Part shown: in pieces, positions 1-11,727 of the stretch | Layout of the letters: every line of letters starts with the position of its first letter | How positions within the stretch are numbered: position 1 is the first letter of the stretch | NCBI GenBank assembly: GCA_025174535.1 | Contig: JALBUN010000048.1 | Coordinates: 496,001-560,000 of the forward strand | Reading direction: 5' to 3' | Origin: Cantharellus purpuraceus | Taxonomy: Eukaryota; Basidiomycota; Agaricomycetes; Cantharellales; Hydnaceae | DNA length: 64,000 nt | The notes under the pieces: model-generated | What the model was told of the DNA's origin: nothing | The model's input: only the letters and a program-made list of their open reading frames with translations | Databases searched by the model: none | Made by a program: the position numbers and the translations under genes

Positions 1-1565
1 GTGTCGGCACAAACTGAAGTTTCAGCAATCTCCTTTCCACCTTTTCCCTCAACCAGTGATACATGACATCAATGTGCTTCATCCTGGAGTGATGTTCAGG
101 GTTCTTGGATACGGCAATGGCAGGTTGGCTGTCGCAATAAAGCGTAACTGGAGGAAGATGGTAGCCAAGTTCAGTCAGCAACTGTTTCAACCACATGGCT
201 TCACGTCCTGCAAAGTTGGCTGACATGTATTCAGCATCAGATGAGGATGTTGCCACTGTTGGTTGTCGTTTGCTGCTCCAACTGACTGCTGCTCCACCAA
301 TGAAGAAGGCGTATCCAGTCGTTGACCGTCTCCTATCCTCATCCCCTGCATAGTTGGCATCACAGTAGGCCTGGAGCATTGCTTGGGAGCCAGGGTCTGG
401 AGGTCCATGCGTCAATCCCAGTTCGGTAGTCCCCTTGAGATATTTGAGCATGTGCTCCACCGCCTTCCAATGACCTAAACCAGGATTTGAGTTGAATTGG
501 CAAAGTTCACCAACTGCATGTGCAATGTCCGGTCTGGTTCCAATCGCAAGGTAATTCAGGCTCCCAACAGCGGCAAGGTACGGAACACCTCTCATGGCCT
601 CAACATCCTCCTCTGACTGTGGACAGAGATCCTTGGAGAGATGACAGCCTGGATCAAGAGGGGTAGACACTAGCTTGCAATTCTCCATGTTGAACTGCTT
701 CAAAACATCCAGTGCATACTTGTTGTGCTGGTTAAGGTGCAACGTCCTCTTTCTCCTGTCCCTGTGGATTTCCAGACCAACAATGTACCTGGCAGGTCCC
801 ATGTCCTTCATTTTGAAGTGTTGCAACAGCTCAAGCTTTACTTTGTCAAGATGGGTGCAACTGTTGCATGCCATGAGCTGATCGTCAACGTAGATGGGGA
901 TGTAGACTTTGATGGGTCCTTGGATGTAGAGGTAAAGGCAGCTGTCCACTTTGGATCTGGTGAATCCCATGTGATGGAAAGCGTCATCCAGTTTGGCATG
1001 CCACCTGTTTCCTCCTTGCCTGGTTCTGTAGATGGCCTTGTTCAGTCTCCCGACCTTGTTCTGGAAGTTCCATGTAGACCTCTTCTTCAATATCACCATT
1101 CAAATAGGCAGATTTGAAGTTGACTTGGTCCAATTCCAGATCCTCAAGGGCGGTGATGGCCAGGAGCACTCTGAGCGTGTTGAATCTCACAACAGGGGCA
1201 AATGTTTCCGTGAAGTCAATCCCTGCCTTCTGCGTGTATCCTTTTGCAACCACTCTAGATCTGAAGTGCTCAATGGATCCATCAGGGTGCTTCTTAAGTC
1301 TGAATACCCATTTGGATCCCACGGCCTTCTTCCCTGCAGGGAGGTCCACCACCGTCCAAACATTGTTGTCCATGAGTGACTGATATTCATCATTGCAGGA
1401 CTCTCTCCACCATGGTGCATCAACTCTAGACATGGCTTCCTGATAACTGGATGGTTCAGGGAGGTCAGGAGCATTGCTGAGGTTGACAAGTTCCTGAAGT
1501 GGATGTTGGACAGATGGTATGGCAGATTCAGCCTGTTCCACCCCCTCATTCTGGGCATCGTCCAC
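1..1565 (-). pseudogene. Cop1 reverse transcriptase and RNase H (degenerate)
   Basis: Copia-type RT opens near 1460 with a DAPWWRE-like block, then GSKWVFRLK, KGYTQKAGIDFTETFAPV and LDQVNFKSAYLNG. A one-base frameshift near 1070 moves the reading frame. It continues in another frame with the catalytic motif YVDDQLM (about 880-905) and a C-terminal RNase H with YCDSQPAIAVSKN and HIDVMYHWLRE near the left edge. The domain copies element RNA into DNA and degrades the RNA strand. The integrase-RT linker (1566-1678) is proline/serine-rich and shifted. Identity is secure from motif order; the gene is inactive. Confidence 0.9.
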
Positions 1566-1678
1566 CCCCTCAGTTGGATCATCTCTTCCCTCTGACTCGA
1601 GTGGAGGATTCCTGTACTGGGCAGCATTTGGGACAAGCCACCATGGTTGGGGAGGGATGCGGATGCGTGTTGAATGTC

Positions 1679-2771
1679 TCAGAGGTGGTCAGGTGGTAGA
1701 GGTGGAGATGGGGATGGTGGAGGGGATGTAGGGGATGGTGTTGCAACGTCTGGCAATGGTAGTAAAGGGGGGGTAGCTGGAGGAATAACTGGAGGGGAAG
1801 TAGAGGTTTGGTGAATGGCCACATCATCAGGAAGTTGCACAAGTTGCTGTGGTGGATTGTGCGTGGTGGATGTATGTGAGTGACCAGATTCATCAAAAAT
1901 GACATCCCTGCTTATCAATACCCTCCTTCCAACTGGGTCCCACAGTCGCCATGCCTTAGTCCCATTTTCATATCCAATCATGACACACTTGGTAGAGTGT
2001 GATTCAAGGTGGCGTCTTTTAGATTTGGGGACATGGACAAACGCAGTGGAGCCAAATACCCTGAAATGTGCAACAGATGGCTTGTGACCGTGCCAGGCTT
2101 CATATGGAGTCCCATGGGAAAGCGCAGAAGTGGGAGAGCAGTTGTGGAGAAGAGTGAATGCTAAGGCTGCTTCTCCCCAGAAAGAAGGACCTAGTTTGGT
2201 ATCATGTAGCATGGATATAACACCTTCTTCCAGAGTCCTGTTGTAGCGCTCTGCAACTCCATTCTGCTGTGGTGTGCCCGGTGCAGTCTTTTGCCTGAAG
2301 ATCCCAGAGGACATGGTCAGGAAAGAGAACTGGTGCGATGAGTATTCTCCTCCTTTGTCATCTCTCAGGGTTTTGATCCGTTTGCCAGTCTGGTTCTCCA
2401 CCAGTGCTTTGAACTGCTTGAATGCGTCTAACACCTGGTCCTTGGTCTTGATCAAGTACAGGCTCACAAAACGAGATTTGTCATCAATGAATGTGATCCA
2501 GTACCTAAATCCCCGTGCAGTGGGCACCTTCAATGGACCATGAACGTCAGAATGAATGAGTTCAAGAATGTCGGAGGCCCTGAAGGAGGCTTTCTTGGGG
2601 AATGAATCACGGTGTTGTTTGCCATGAATGCACGCTTTGCAGATTTTGGGGAATGGATTGTCTGATGTGATGTCCATCCCCTCCACCATATTTTGCATGA
2701 CTAGCTGTTTGACAGCATCAATCCCCAGATGCCCAAAGCGACGGTGCCATAGTTGTAGATCCAGTGACTTG
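1679..2771 (-). pseudogene. Cop1 GAG-pre-integrase and integrase
   Basis: A long open frame begins in the GAG-pre-integrase domain (LQLWHRRFGHLG, with CKACIHGKQ completing the HHCC zinc site). The integrase core follows, with acidic residues in HSDVHGPL, LRDDKGGEY and ERYNRTLEE (the D, D and E of the triad). After the core comes a proline-rich tail. The role is insertion of the cDNA into the genome. The reading frame is cut from the upstream Gag-protease by the solo LTR at 2777-3496. Cop3 (43820-44406) supplies the uninterrupted sequence across this site. Confidence 0.92.
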
Positions 2772-2776
2772 GACAC

Positions 2777-3496
2777 TGTATGGGAACCACCTTTTCCCTA
2801 TCAAATTCCATTTATGCAGCACCAATGTGCTATTCTTTGCTTTTCCATTCCTAAATATCAGCATATATTTGATGCTTGTACCTGGAATGGACTTATTCAA
2901 ATATTCTCTATTTTTCCATATTTTTTCGGGAATATTCCATGCAGAACTCGGCTCAGAATCATTTATTTCTGCTGTGCTACAGTTGTGGACCCATAGGCGC
3001 CCACAAACCTTCGCGCAGCCGGCTCTCCCCTTTTGGACCAGGCATTTGGCCTGAATTCAAGCTCAGATGTCTCTGATCAATAAATATTCTGTAACTTAAC
3101 AACCACAGCCTCTCAGGGCACTATTTTCCGTGGAGATCATCATCTGAGATGTGGCTATCCATGGCTGTCCAAACCAGTGCAGAAAACAGGGTGGACACCC
3201 TTCTTTTTGCCTGATCAGTGCCTAGACCAGGGATCAGATCAGCTGATGGGTGATCAAATCAGGTGATTGCCTTGGAATATTCTACCCCTTTCCATAACAT
3301 TCTAGCTGTTTCCCTCTATTATTAGATAGAACTTTCCAGAACCATTATTCAGCTCCTGATCAGTGTTAGTACAAATGTTAAATTGTTTCTGGAGTTGTGC
3401 TGCAGCAGGGTTTGATATTCTTCTCAGCTGTTCATTCACGGAATTGTGGTGATTTAGAGTTTGCCCTAACACCATAATTTTGCAGGTTCCAAAACA
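2777..3496 (+). repeat. Solo LTR, family LTR1 (720 bp deletion variant)
   Basis: Begins TGTATGGGAACC and ends GGTTCCAAAACA, an inverted pair with TG..CA ends. It is flanked by the 5-bp duplication gacac (2772-2776 and 3497-3501). The uninterrupted Cop3 copy at about 43805-43826 reads straight through, proving a clean insertion. It is about half the length of the 1.4-kb copies at 40432 and 55758 because the middle is missing. A poly(A)-signal-like AATAAA lies near 3080. Confidence 0.93.
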
Positions 3497-3501
3497 GACA
3501 C

Positions 3502-4782
3502 AGCAATGTGTGCAGTGTGTGAGAACGTGTTGCCATCCAGGTATGCCAGTCTCCCCTTGACTGTCGCAGTACATATCAGTTTACCCAACTTGTAGAATTT
3601 CACAACTGGTCCTATGATTTCCACACGAATCTGATGGTGCATGGTCAAGAAGAGGAGTGAGAGGAGGTTGTTTGCAAGTTTGGGAACATAGAGTACATTG
3701 CTGAACAGTATAGGTTTCAAGTTTGGATCATTTGGGCAAAACATCACTGTGCCAATCCCTTCAGAGTACACAACACTATTGTCTGCCAATTCAATGGGAG
3801 CCCTATGAGGTTTGAGCTCCTTAAACCAATGGTGATTTGGAGTCATATGTAATGAGGCTCCTGAATCGGTGCACCAAAGGGAATTGGTATCAGAGACAAG
3901 TGCGTGATGAGGGAGAGAGGAAATGCTTGCAGTGGTGAATGCTGATCCTGCGACTTCAACAACAGAGGAGGTAGATCCATCCACCTGCTTAGCCTTCTGC
4001 TTCTGCTTCTTCTCCTGCTTAGCTGTCTGTCTGCGCTCCAGATTTGCCTTCTTGGCATTGGCTAGAGAAAAGCAGACATCCGTGTTATGAGTGGATGCTT
4101 CACAGAAGTTGCACCATTTAGGAGGTGTTGAAGCGGGTGGTTTGTTGGATAGCATGGCTGATTGAACAGAACGGTGCAGACGGTTGTTCTCCTCCATGAT
4201 AAAGGCTTCAATAACTTTGGCCTTGTTGACGTTCTTTTGAAGCAGTAACGTGGACGTGAAGCTGTCAAACTCCTCAGGAAGGGCTCTAATGAGTGTCATG
4301 ATCACCAGCTCCTCGTCCTGTCTGGCTAGGGTATATGAGCCATCAGATGGACGAAGATTCTGGCAGAGTTGCATGGCAGAGCTGACACGACCAATCAGTG
4401 ACTGAAGCGTCTCATCAGGAGCCTTCCGTATATTGAAGAGTGCGTCATAGGCATTGAAGCGAGTGCCTGCCTGCTTCTGAACATGAACCTTGTGCAGAGC
4501 CTCCCACATTTTCACCGGATTGTCCTCTAATCCCTGAACATGAACTCGCTGCCCTTGTTCCAAGGTTGACGCAATGAGTCCAGCTGCTACCTCCTGATCT
4601 AGTTCCCATTTCTCCATGTCTGCAGGTTCAGTGGGGCGCTTCTTCTTGCCATTGACAAGCATCCACAAGCCCTTTGAACGCAACCTTGCAGTCATGTTGA
4701 ATGCCCAGTCATGATAATTTGAGTCTGAGAGCATGGGGAACTTAGGTGACGGAGTATTGTCGTTGGAGGTGGTTGTAGACAT
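3502..4782 (-). pseudogene. Cop1 Gag and aspartic protease
   Basis: Starts at ATG 4782 with MSTTTSNDNTPSPKFPMLSD, the same N-terminus as Cop2 and Cop3, which fixes the start. The Gag body (UBN2/retrotran_gag-like, with LRSKGLWMLVNGKKK and MWEALHKVHVQ) ends in a zinc knuckle CNFCEASTHNTDVC (CX2CX4HX4C). A lysine-rich linker follows, then the protease motif WCTDSGASLHMT. Gag forms the particle and the protease cuts the polyprotein. The frame is open from 4782 to the LTR1 insertion, where it would read into LTR sequence and stop, so it is truncated by insertion rather than by decay. Confidence 0.92.
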
Positions 4783-5194
4783 GGTTTATAGGTATGTGCA
4801 GCGAGGGATAGGTATGAGGTAGACGAATTGGGTGAGATATGAGTAAAGTTTGGCTAAGCATATTCAAGTCCAAATGCACTTTTTGAGAATTGCAAGTGAA
4901 CGTGTGATAGGATAGGTTCGCAGTGTTGTAAGGTGGTTATAGCGGGTGCAAACACTGCGTGGGCAAGATGTGGGAGGTGGTACGCACACAGGAAGTGCAG
5001 GGGAGTAAGAATAAGTGCAGAGCACCAAATCCGAGAGGTAATAGTCCTAGGGTGTCCAAAAACGGTCCTGAGTTGTCCAGAGGGGTCCTGAGGATAGAGA
5101 AAATGGTCCAAATGGCACCAATCAACTCCCAGCAACTTCAGGGACAACAGGACTCAGAATGAGATGGCACAACCTCGCCGCAAATCAGGTGAAC
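4783..5194 (-). other. Cop1 leader between 5' LTR and gag
   Basis: Non-coding leader. It begins directly after the LTR end with a ttcacctgattt-like segment, where a primer-binding site would be expected, but I could not match it to a known tRNA 3' end. It is nearly collinear with the Cop2 (5924-6339) and Cop3 leaders. Confidence 0.7.
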
Positions 5195-5697
5195 TGTTAT
5201 GAGTCTGCAGACCACAGACTCCAGCACCCAAGGTTAACAAGAGGCCTCAGTCAACCGGCAAACTAAGGCCAGGGTTGTGGCTTTGTAACACTAGGCAATG
5301 AGGAGGGATCCTTTCTCACCGCTGGAACCTGAAACCCTTTGGAGGCTGAAGAGATGACTGCTGGGAGAAACTGAGGGGGAAAGGGAGGATGTGGTGGGCC
5401 AAAAAGTGAAGTGTGATTGAGGTTGAAGTTGTTGTTTAATGGGGAATGAGAGGGTTGGAAAAGGTGGATGGAAATGAGAGGATTTTGATGATATAAGTAT
5501 GTTGGAACAACTGTTTAGAGCTGGAGGCTGGGGCCCATAACCTGTAGAGCTCAAAAGTGAAGTTGTATGTTATTAGATAAGCCAAAAATACAAACTCAGC
5601 AAAAAAGCGAAATTGTAACACATAAAACACTCATATCTTCTCACAGAATAATCCATATCATACCAAACTTTCCAGGGACCTTCAGTGCATTCCAACA
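5195..5697 (-). repeat. Cop1 5' LTR (503 bp)
   Basis: On the minus strand it starts TGTTGGAATGCACTGAAGG and ends GACTCATAACA, giving TGTT..AACA inverted ends. The Cop2 (6340-6840) and Cop3 (31227-31727) LTRs are the same length within 2 bp. Confidence 0.88.
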
Positions 5698-5702
5698 TTT
5701 CT

Positions 5703-6840
5703 AAGGTTGACACAATGAGTCCAGCTGCTACCTCCTGATCCATTTCCCATTTCTCCATGGCTGCAGTTTCAGTGGGGTGCTTCTTCTTGCCATTGACAAG
5801 CATCCACAAGCCCTTTGAACATAACCTAGCAGTCATGTTGAATGCCCAGTCATGATGATTTGAATCTGAGAGCATGGGGAACTTAGGAGAGGGAGTGTCG
5901 TTGTTGGAGGTGGTTGTAGACATGGTTTATAGATATGTGCAGTGAGGGATAGGTATGACTAGATGAGTTGGGTGAGATACAAGTATATATTTTGGATAAG
6001 TGTATACAAGTTTAAATGCAGTTTTTTGATGATTGCAGGTGAACAGGTGATAGGATATGTTCACAGTGTTGCGAGATGGTTAAAGAGGGTGGGAACACTA
6101 TGTAGACAAGATATGGGAGGGGATACACACACACAGGAAGTGCAGGAGGGTAAAATTAAGTGCAGAGCACCAAATCCAAGATGTAATCATCCTAGGGGGG
6201 TCCAAAATGGTCCTGAGTTGTCCAGGGGGGTCCTAGGGATAGAGAAAATGGTCCAAATAGTATCAATCACCTCCCAGCAACTTCAGAGACAACAGGACTC
6301 AGAATGAGATGGCACAACCTCGCTGCAAATCAGGTGAACTGTTATGAGTCTGCAGACCACAGACTCCAGCACCCAAGGTTAACAAGAGGCCTCAGTCAAC
6401 TGGGGAACTAAGGCCAGGGGTGTGCTTTGTAACACTAGGCAATGAGGAGGGATCCTTTCTCACCACTGGAAGCTGAAACCCTTTGGAAGCTGAAGAGATG
6501 ACTGCTGGGAGAAACTGAGGGGAAAGGGGAGGATGTAATGGGTCCAAAAGTGAAATGTGGTTGAGGTTGAAGTTGTTGTTTAATGGGGAATGAGAGGGTT
6601 GGAAAAGGTGGATGGAAATGAGAGGATTTTGATGATATAAGTGTGTTTGAGCAACTGTTTAGAGCTGGAGGCCAGGGCTCATAACCTGTAGAGCTCAAAA
6701 GGGAAGATGTGTGTTATTAGATAAGCCAAAATACAAACTCAGCAAAAAGGCAAAATTGTAACACATAAAACACTCATATCTTCTCACAGAATAATCCAAT
6801 CCATACCAATCTTTTTAGGGACCTTCAGTGCATTCTAACA
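5703..6840 (-). mobile_element. Copia element Cop2, 5' fragment
   Basis: Minus-strand LTR (6840-6340), leader (6339-5924) and the first ~73 codons of gag (5923-5703). It is cut at gag by the insertion of Cop1. The gag start MSTTTSNNDTPSPKFPMLSD matches Cop1 and Cop3. Its LTR abuts plus-strand reverse transcriptase of the hairpin-rich chromovirus at 6841, so Cop2 was inserted into that RT. The expected TSD is 6841-6845; the partner is outside the window. Confidence 0.88.
6340..6840 (-). repeat. Cop2 5' LTR (501 bp)
   Basis: TGTTAGAATGC at 6840 (minus) to CTCATAACA at 6340. Same family as the Cop1 and Cop3 LTRs. Confidence 0.88.
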
Positions 6841-8989
6841 AGAACTTCCCCCATTTAGGGAAGTTAACCACAAGATTAATCTTGTGGATCCTGACAAGCA
6901 AATACATTATCACTTGCCTAAGTGTCCAGAGCACTGAGCAGAACTTTCAGAGAAAGTTCTGTGATACACCACTGCTAAATGGTGGGTATTGGCTACAGCC
7001 TGGCAGGCTGTACCAATGCTATGCATTTCCAAAAAAAATGGGAAGCTCTGCACTGTGTTTGACTTGTGCAAACAGAATGATAATATAGTGAAGGACGTAA
7101 CACCCTTCCCCGATCAGGACAACATTAGACACAATGTTGCCCACTGTACATATTGATCTAAACCTGATATGTCTGAGGTGTATGAACAGATATGTGTCAG
7201 ACCAATGGATATACCCAAGATGGCATTTGCGACCGTCTTGGGGACATTTGTCAGTCAAGTCATGCAGCAAGGGGACTGCAATGCCCCCTTGACATTTCAG
7301 CAGCTAATGACTGCCATCTTCTGAGAATATATCGGAAGATTTGTCCATGTATATGTGGACGACATATTTGTGTACTCTTGTACTATACAAGAGCATGAAC
7401 ACCACCTAGAGATGGTATTCACCGAGCTCAGGAAAGCACATACATATGTTCCTGAGCAAGGATAAGATTGATCTATACTCAACAAGTATGGATTGCCTTG
7501 GTCACCTAATAGATGACCAAGGCATGCATGCAGACACTGATAAAATGCAGTGAATATGAGAGTGGAGATGACCTAGGTTGTACCACAAAGTCCAACATTT
7601 TCTTGGACTAGTGCAGTATCTGGCACACTATATGCCAGACATAACTGCATACACAACCCCTTTATTGGGTTGTGCTCATAATAATTGTCCATTCTTATGG
7701 ACACCACTGCTAGAGAAATGCTTTGAAAGCATCAAGCTCCTAGCGTGTAGGGCTCCAAATTGAAGCCCATCAATGTCAATAACCCCGATACTATTTGGGT
7801 TATTACTGACGGCTCCAAAACTGGAGTTAGAGCTGTCTATGGACAAGGAAAAGATTGGCAGACCAGCCAGCCTGCCAGATTCCTATCCAAGAAATTTAGT
7901 GCTGCACAACAGCACTATAAGACCCACAAGCACAAGACTATAGCTGTGCTCGAAGCCCTAATGAGATGGGAAGATAAGCTACTAGGATGAAAGTTTGTCC
8001 TAGTAACTGACCACAAGGGTCTCAAATACTTTGAGACCCAAAAGAACCTGTCTCCTAGACAGATTAGATGGTGGGAGTTCTTATCCCATTTCAACTTTAC
8101 TACCCTGCATATAGATGGGGGTAGAGAACAAAGTAGCGGATTGTCTATCGTGCTACTATGCTGATGACTCCCCAACAGAGAGTCATCCCAACTACATCTA
8201 CATAAACGCAGATGTATGTCTCAATCCTGAAGGAGAACTGCTCCCCATGGAATGGTTTGTCGAGATCAGGACAGCAGCAGTCATCCGAAGACAACTGCTC
8301 AAGAAAAAAGAAAACTGAAGCACTCAATGTTCAAACAGAATCATTGAATGATGATTCTAATTCCTGTAAAGAAATAGAGGATGTTGGAGTGATGTCATCA
8401 GATGATGATGGAACACCATTGTGACCCCATGTCAAGCATGGGATCAACCTCATGCAGATTGTACAAGGCACATATAGAAAGGATACTGTCCTTTCTAAGG
8501 TGCTGGAAGCACCTAAAGAACACACACGATTTGATGTGCATGATGGTCTAATATGGACCAAAAATATATACAAATGCGATGTCATCTGTATACCCCACTC
8601 AGTGTTCCTGAAGGGGAGGAGGCTGGTTGAGATAACAATTGACCATGTGCACCAAGTAGTTTGCCATTTTGGTCAATTAAAAACCATGAATTACATTTGA
8701 TGGTCATACTGGTGGCCAGGCATGACCACCGATGTCAAATCATTCTGCACTTCATACGCGAAGTGCCAAATGAATAAAGACAGTATGAAGAAACCCACAG
8801 GGCTTCTTCATAGCTTGCCAGTACCAGAGTGGCCCTGGCAATCAATAGGTATGGACTTTATGGGTCCATTACCAAAATTGAATGACTATGACTACCTATT
8901 GGTAGTCATAGATCACTTCATGTCACAGGTACATATAATACCTACAAACACATGCATAACAGCAAAAGGAGTAGCATGGCTATTCCTTA

Positions 8990-9552
8990 GATGCTTGTTC
9001 AGAATCATGTCAGTATACAATACTCTGATGTATATGAGATATACATCAGAATTTCAATGATACATAAAGCCATGGAGTTACAATTTGAATATCTTAAAAG
9101 ATTTTGAATGTGTGAAATTTTCATAAATATAAACATATATTCTATATTTTAATAAACTTTAAAAGATAAGACATTTGGTTAAGATGAACATAACTGTTTA
9201 TATGAATATAACAGTAATGTATGTATTAATATAATTGGTATTATATAGGTTATTTAGATATACAAATACCAGGTGGGGATTAAAGATAGTTCAAATTATG
9301 TTACAAGTATTGTATAAGAAAGAATCCATGATTTTTGGATGTTCTCTCAACAGAGTTGCCACCAGTAAATGGGGAAAAAACAATTATTTTTGAGAATTAC
9401 ACCAAAATATAAAAAGATGTTTTAATCTAGTATATTGTGTAAAATTTGAGAATCATGTTGAAATATGAAAATAAGTTTATCTAAGTGTGTTGTGTAAAAT
9501 TTGAGGAAAATAGGTTGTATATACATATTTGTTATATTTCTGATCAAGCGTC
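8990..9552. mobile_element. Short non-autonomous TIR transposon, copy 1 (563 bp)
   Basis: Ends are GATGCTTGTTCAGAA and TTCTGATCAAGCGTC, a near-perfect 15-bp terminal inverted repeat, flanked by TTA (8987-8989 and 9553-9555). Removing the element plus one TTA rejoins integrase codons in frame. AT-rich, no ORF. Copies 2 and 3 are at 42252-42866 and 58295-58814. Confidence 0.88.
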
Positions 9553-9685
9553 TTAAAGAAGTTGTACACCTTCATGGTGTACCAGACTCAATCATGTCTG
9601 ATCAAGATTTGAAATTCACGTCTATCTTTTGGTGTGAACTACAGCAGATAATGGGAGTGAAACTCCTCATGTCCACAGTGTTCCA

Positions 9686-10510
9686 TGTTAAGAAAAGATA
9701 TGGAGGGGTGTTATGGGTGAGTGTAAAATGATGGTGAGGGATGGTGGCGAAGTAGATTTTGAATAGGGGAGCAATTACTGCAAGGATGCAGATATATGCG
9801 GGGTCGATGGAAAGATATTGTTTAGTAGAGTAATGTTACCAAATATCAGAATATTTGGTTAAGAACTGGGACTTCTGCGAAATATTTGAGCAGAAATGGG
9901 AATAGCAACACTTCGAAAAAGTGTTTGCTTAATAGAAATGGATGTAATGATCCAAATCGTTCGTAATTTGAGATAGCAATAGTTGATGCAATATCCTAAT
10001 GGGATATGCAAAGGATTTCCAATCGAATAGGTCGTTTAGGAGTTATTCCAGGAACGACAGAAAGTTGACACAAGCTGTTTGTTTGCAGCTTGGAAGGGAT
10101 TAAGAGTAATCAATCTCCTTATTGATACTCGTACACAGTTGTAGTTAATATACAATTTGACAATCACATGATAAAAAAGCCTTTTAGTAAGATTGAAACA
10201 TATGATAAAAGAAATGATGTGGATACTGATAATATGTGATGTCATGGGGAAAAACTTTTTACAGAGAAAGGAGTTTTTACCCGTTTGACTTGAGGTTTAT
10301 GACGAATGAAAATCATCATAATACCTCCCTTTTTGAGTAGTAACCACCCCCGTAGAACGAAAGGATGGCTCACAAAATAAAATCGAAAAACACCTTCTCC
10401 TCATCCCTTAATCAAAAAAAATTCCCAAACTTTTCACAACTTTTTCTTATCATAAAACTCCCCCTTCTTGCTCCAATAGATTGTAATATTCCTTGAATAA
10501 ATTCTTGACA
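9686..10510. repeat. Solo LTR, separate family (825 bp)
   Basis: TGTTAAGAAAAG ... ATTCTTGACA, with TG..CA ends, flanked by ttcca (9681-9685 and 10511-10515). It sits in the integrase of the hairpin-rich chromovirus just after the VFH block, and removal restores the frame. No second copy seen in this window. Orientation was not determined. Confidence 0.85.
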
Positions 10511-11302
10511 TTCCATCTGCAAATGGATGGAGCAATGGAACAAGCGAATCATTCCCTTGGCCAAATACTTTGTACTGTTGTATGAAGTGATCAGAAGGAT
10601 TAGGCACACAAGTGTCCAATGGTGGAGTTTGTGCTAAACTCCAACATAAGCTCAACAACAGGGTTTACTCCACTTGAGCTTAATCATGGGTATATGCCTA
10701 GAATAGGCATGCCCATTAACAATGACACCAAGTTCAAGGGTGTCAAATGATTTGCACAGCAGGCTCAAACAAACCTGCTAGCAGCGCACGACACGATTAT
10801 AGAAAGTTGCATTGTTCAGATGTTTCATGCTAATAAGAAATGTCAGGAAGGTCCAACCTTCCAGAGAGGTGACAAAGTCTACCTCTCAATGAAAAACTTG
10901 ACTCTACCTAAGGGTAGAACCAGCAAACTAGTGCCCAGGTATATCAGGCCCTATAAAATAATCAAAGCCCATAATAAAACTTTGATGGTGACACTGGAAC
11001 TGCCACCAGAACTGACTAGTAGGCACATTATGCCTACGTTCCACGTCAGCCTCATTTGACTGTATGTGCCAAATGATGAGGTGAGATTCCCAAAACAGGA
11101 AGCAAAGTCATTTTACAACTTTGGGAATGATGATGAGCAGGAGTGGCTCATCAATGAAATCATCACTCATCGATGGATAAGCAATAAAGAACTTGAATTT
11201 CAAGTTCTATGGACATTGGGAGACATCACCTGGGAACCTGACATGTCATGTAAGGACCTAGAAGCTCTAGACAATTATTTAGAACTTCAAGGGGTGACTT
11301 GA

Positions 11303-11727
11303 GCATGAGAACTACCTCATAGATGGTGGTTCTAAGAGAGACAGAGCCCCAAAGATCTAATGGGGCTCAAGGGGGAGAAGTGGAGCTATCAAGAATAAAG
11401 GTAGCTCCTAGCAGGATGCAACAAAGAGCTACCATCAATGATGGTAGCTCAACGAGGGGAGGAGGAACTACCTCGATTAAATGATAGTTCCTAGATAAGG
11501 ACAGAACTACCATAACAACAGGCAGCTTGATGGTAGAAAAAAACTACTCCTCTAGAGAGCAGTTCACTGTCATGCTACTCATAATAGTACAAAAGGGGTA
11601 AGTGATAATTAATCACATTACACCTATGTGACATAGTTACTGGAAAAATTCTCAATAAAGAATTTTTGAGCTCAGCCATAAAAGGCTCGGTGTTTCTTCA
11701 AACCATCACAACCCCCCCTCCATCAAA
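11303..11727 (+). other. Hairpin-dense spacer after chromovirus pol, with promoter-like end
   Basis: No long ORF. It holds several inverted repeats built on a 'gtagctc/gagctac' word, including the perfect 10-bp stem at 11426-11450. Near its end are CATAAAAGG (about 11676) and a pyrimidine-rich stretch just before the accessory ATG, which could be a promoter or untranslated leader. Confidence 0.5.

Larger units (their letters stand above)
1..5697 (-). mobile_element. Ty1/copia element Cop1, 5' part (runs off the left edge)
   Basis: Read on the minus strand: 5' LTR (5697-5195), leader (5194-4783), Gag-protease, integrase, then reverse transcriptase/RNase H up to base 1. Domain order PR-IN-RT-RH is copia type. 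The 3' end lies outside the window. It is inserted in the gag of a second copia (Cop2): Cop2 gag reads up to plus-strand base 5698, where the Cop1 LTR begins with TGTTGGAATGC. The likely TSD is the five bases 5698-5702; the partner is outside. A solo LTR (2777-3496) interrupts it. Frames are broken at several points, so it is dead. Confidence 0.93.
6841..11302 (+). pseudogene. Chromovirus pol: RT, RNase H, integrase, chromodomain
   Basis: RT opens with ELPPFREVNHKINLVDP, then KKNGKLCTVFDL, PKMAFATVLGTFVSQVM, QQGDCNAPLTFQQLM and catalytic VYVDDIFVYS (about 7344-7375). RNase H follows: VITDGSKTG (about 7795) and VTDHKGLKYFE (about 8000). The integrase zinc region is near 8745 (CTSYAKCQMNK). The core has GMDFMGPLP and the second acidic residue in IMSDQDLKF (about 9595). 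The C-terminus has GDKVYLSMKNL and a chromodomain (EWLINEIITHRW...ITWEPDMSCKDLE, 11140-11300). Many stops are TGA where relatives would have CGA or CAA. Broken by the TIR element 8990-9552 and solo LTR 9686-10510, both of which excise precisely to restore frame. Confidence 0.88.

Noticed and set aside
9001..9552. Intron within the chromovirus integrase
   Set aside because: The interruption has 15-bp inverted ends and a 3-bp TTA duplication and recurs at two unrelated sites, so it is a transposon.
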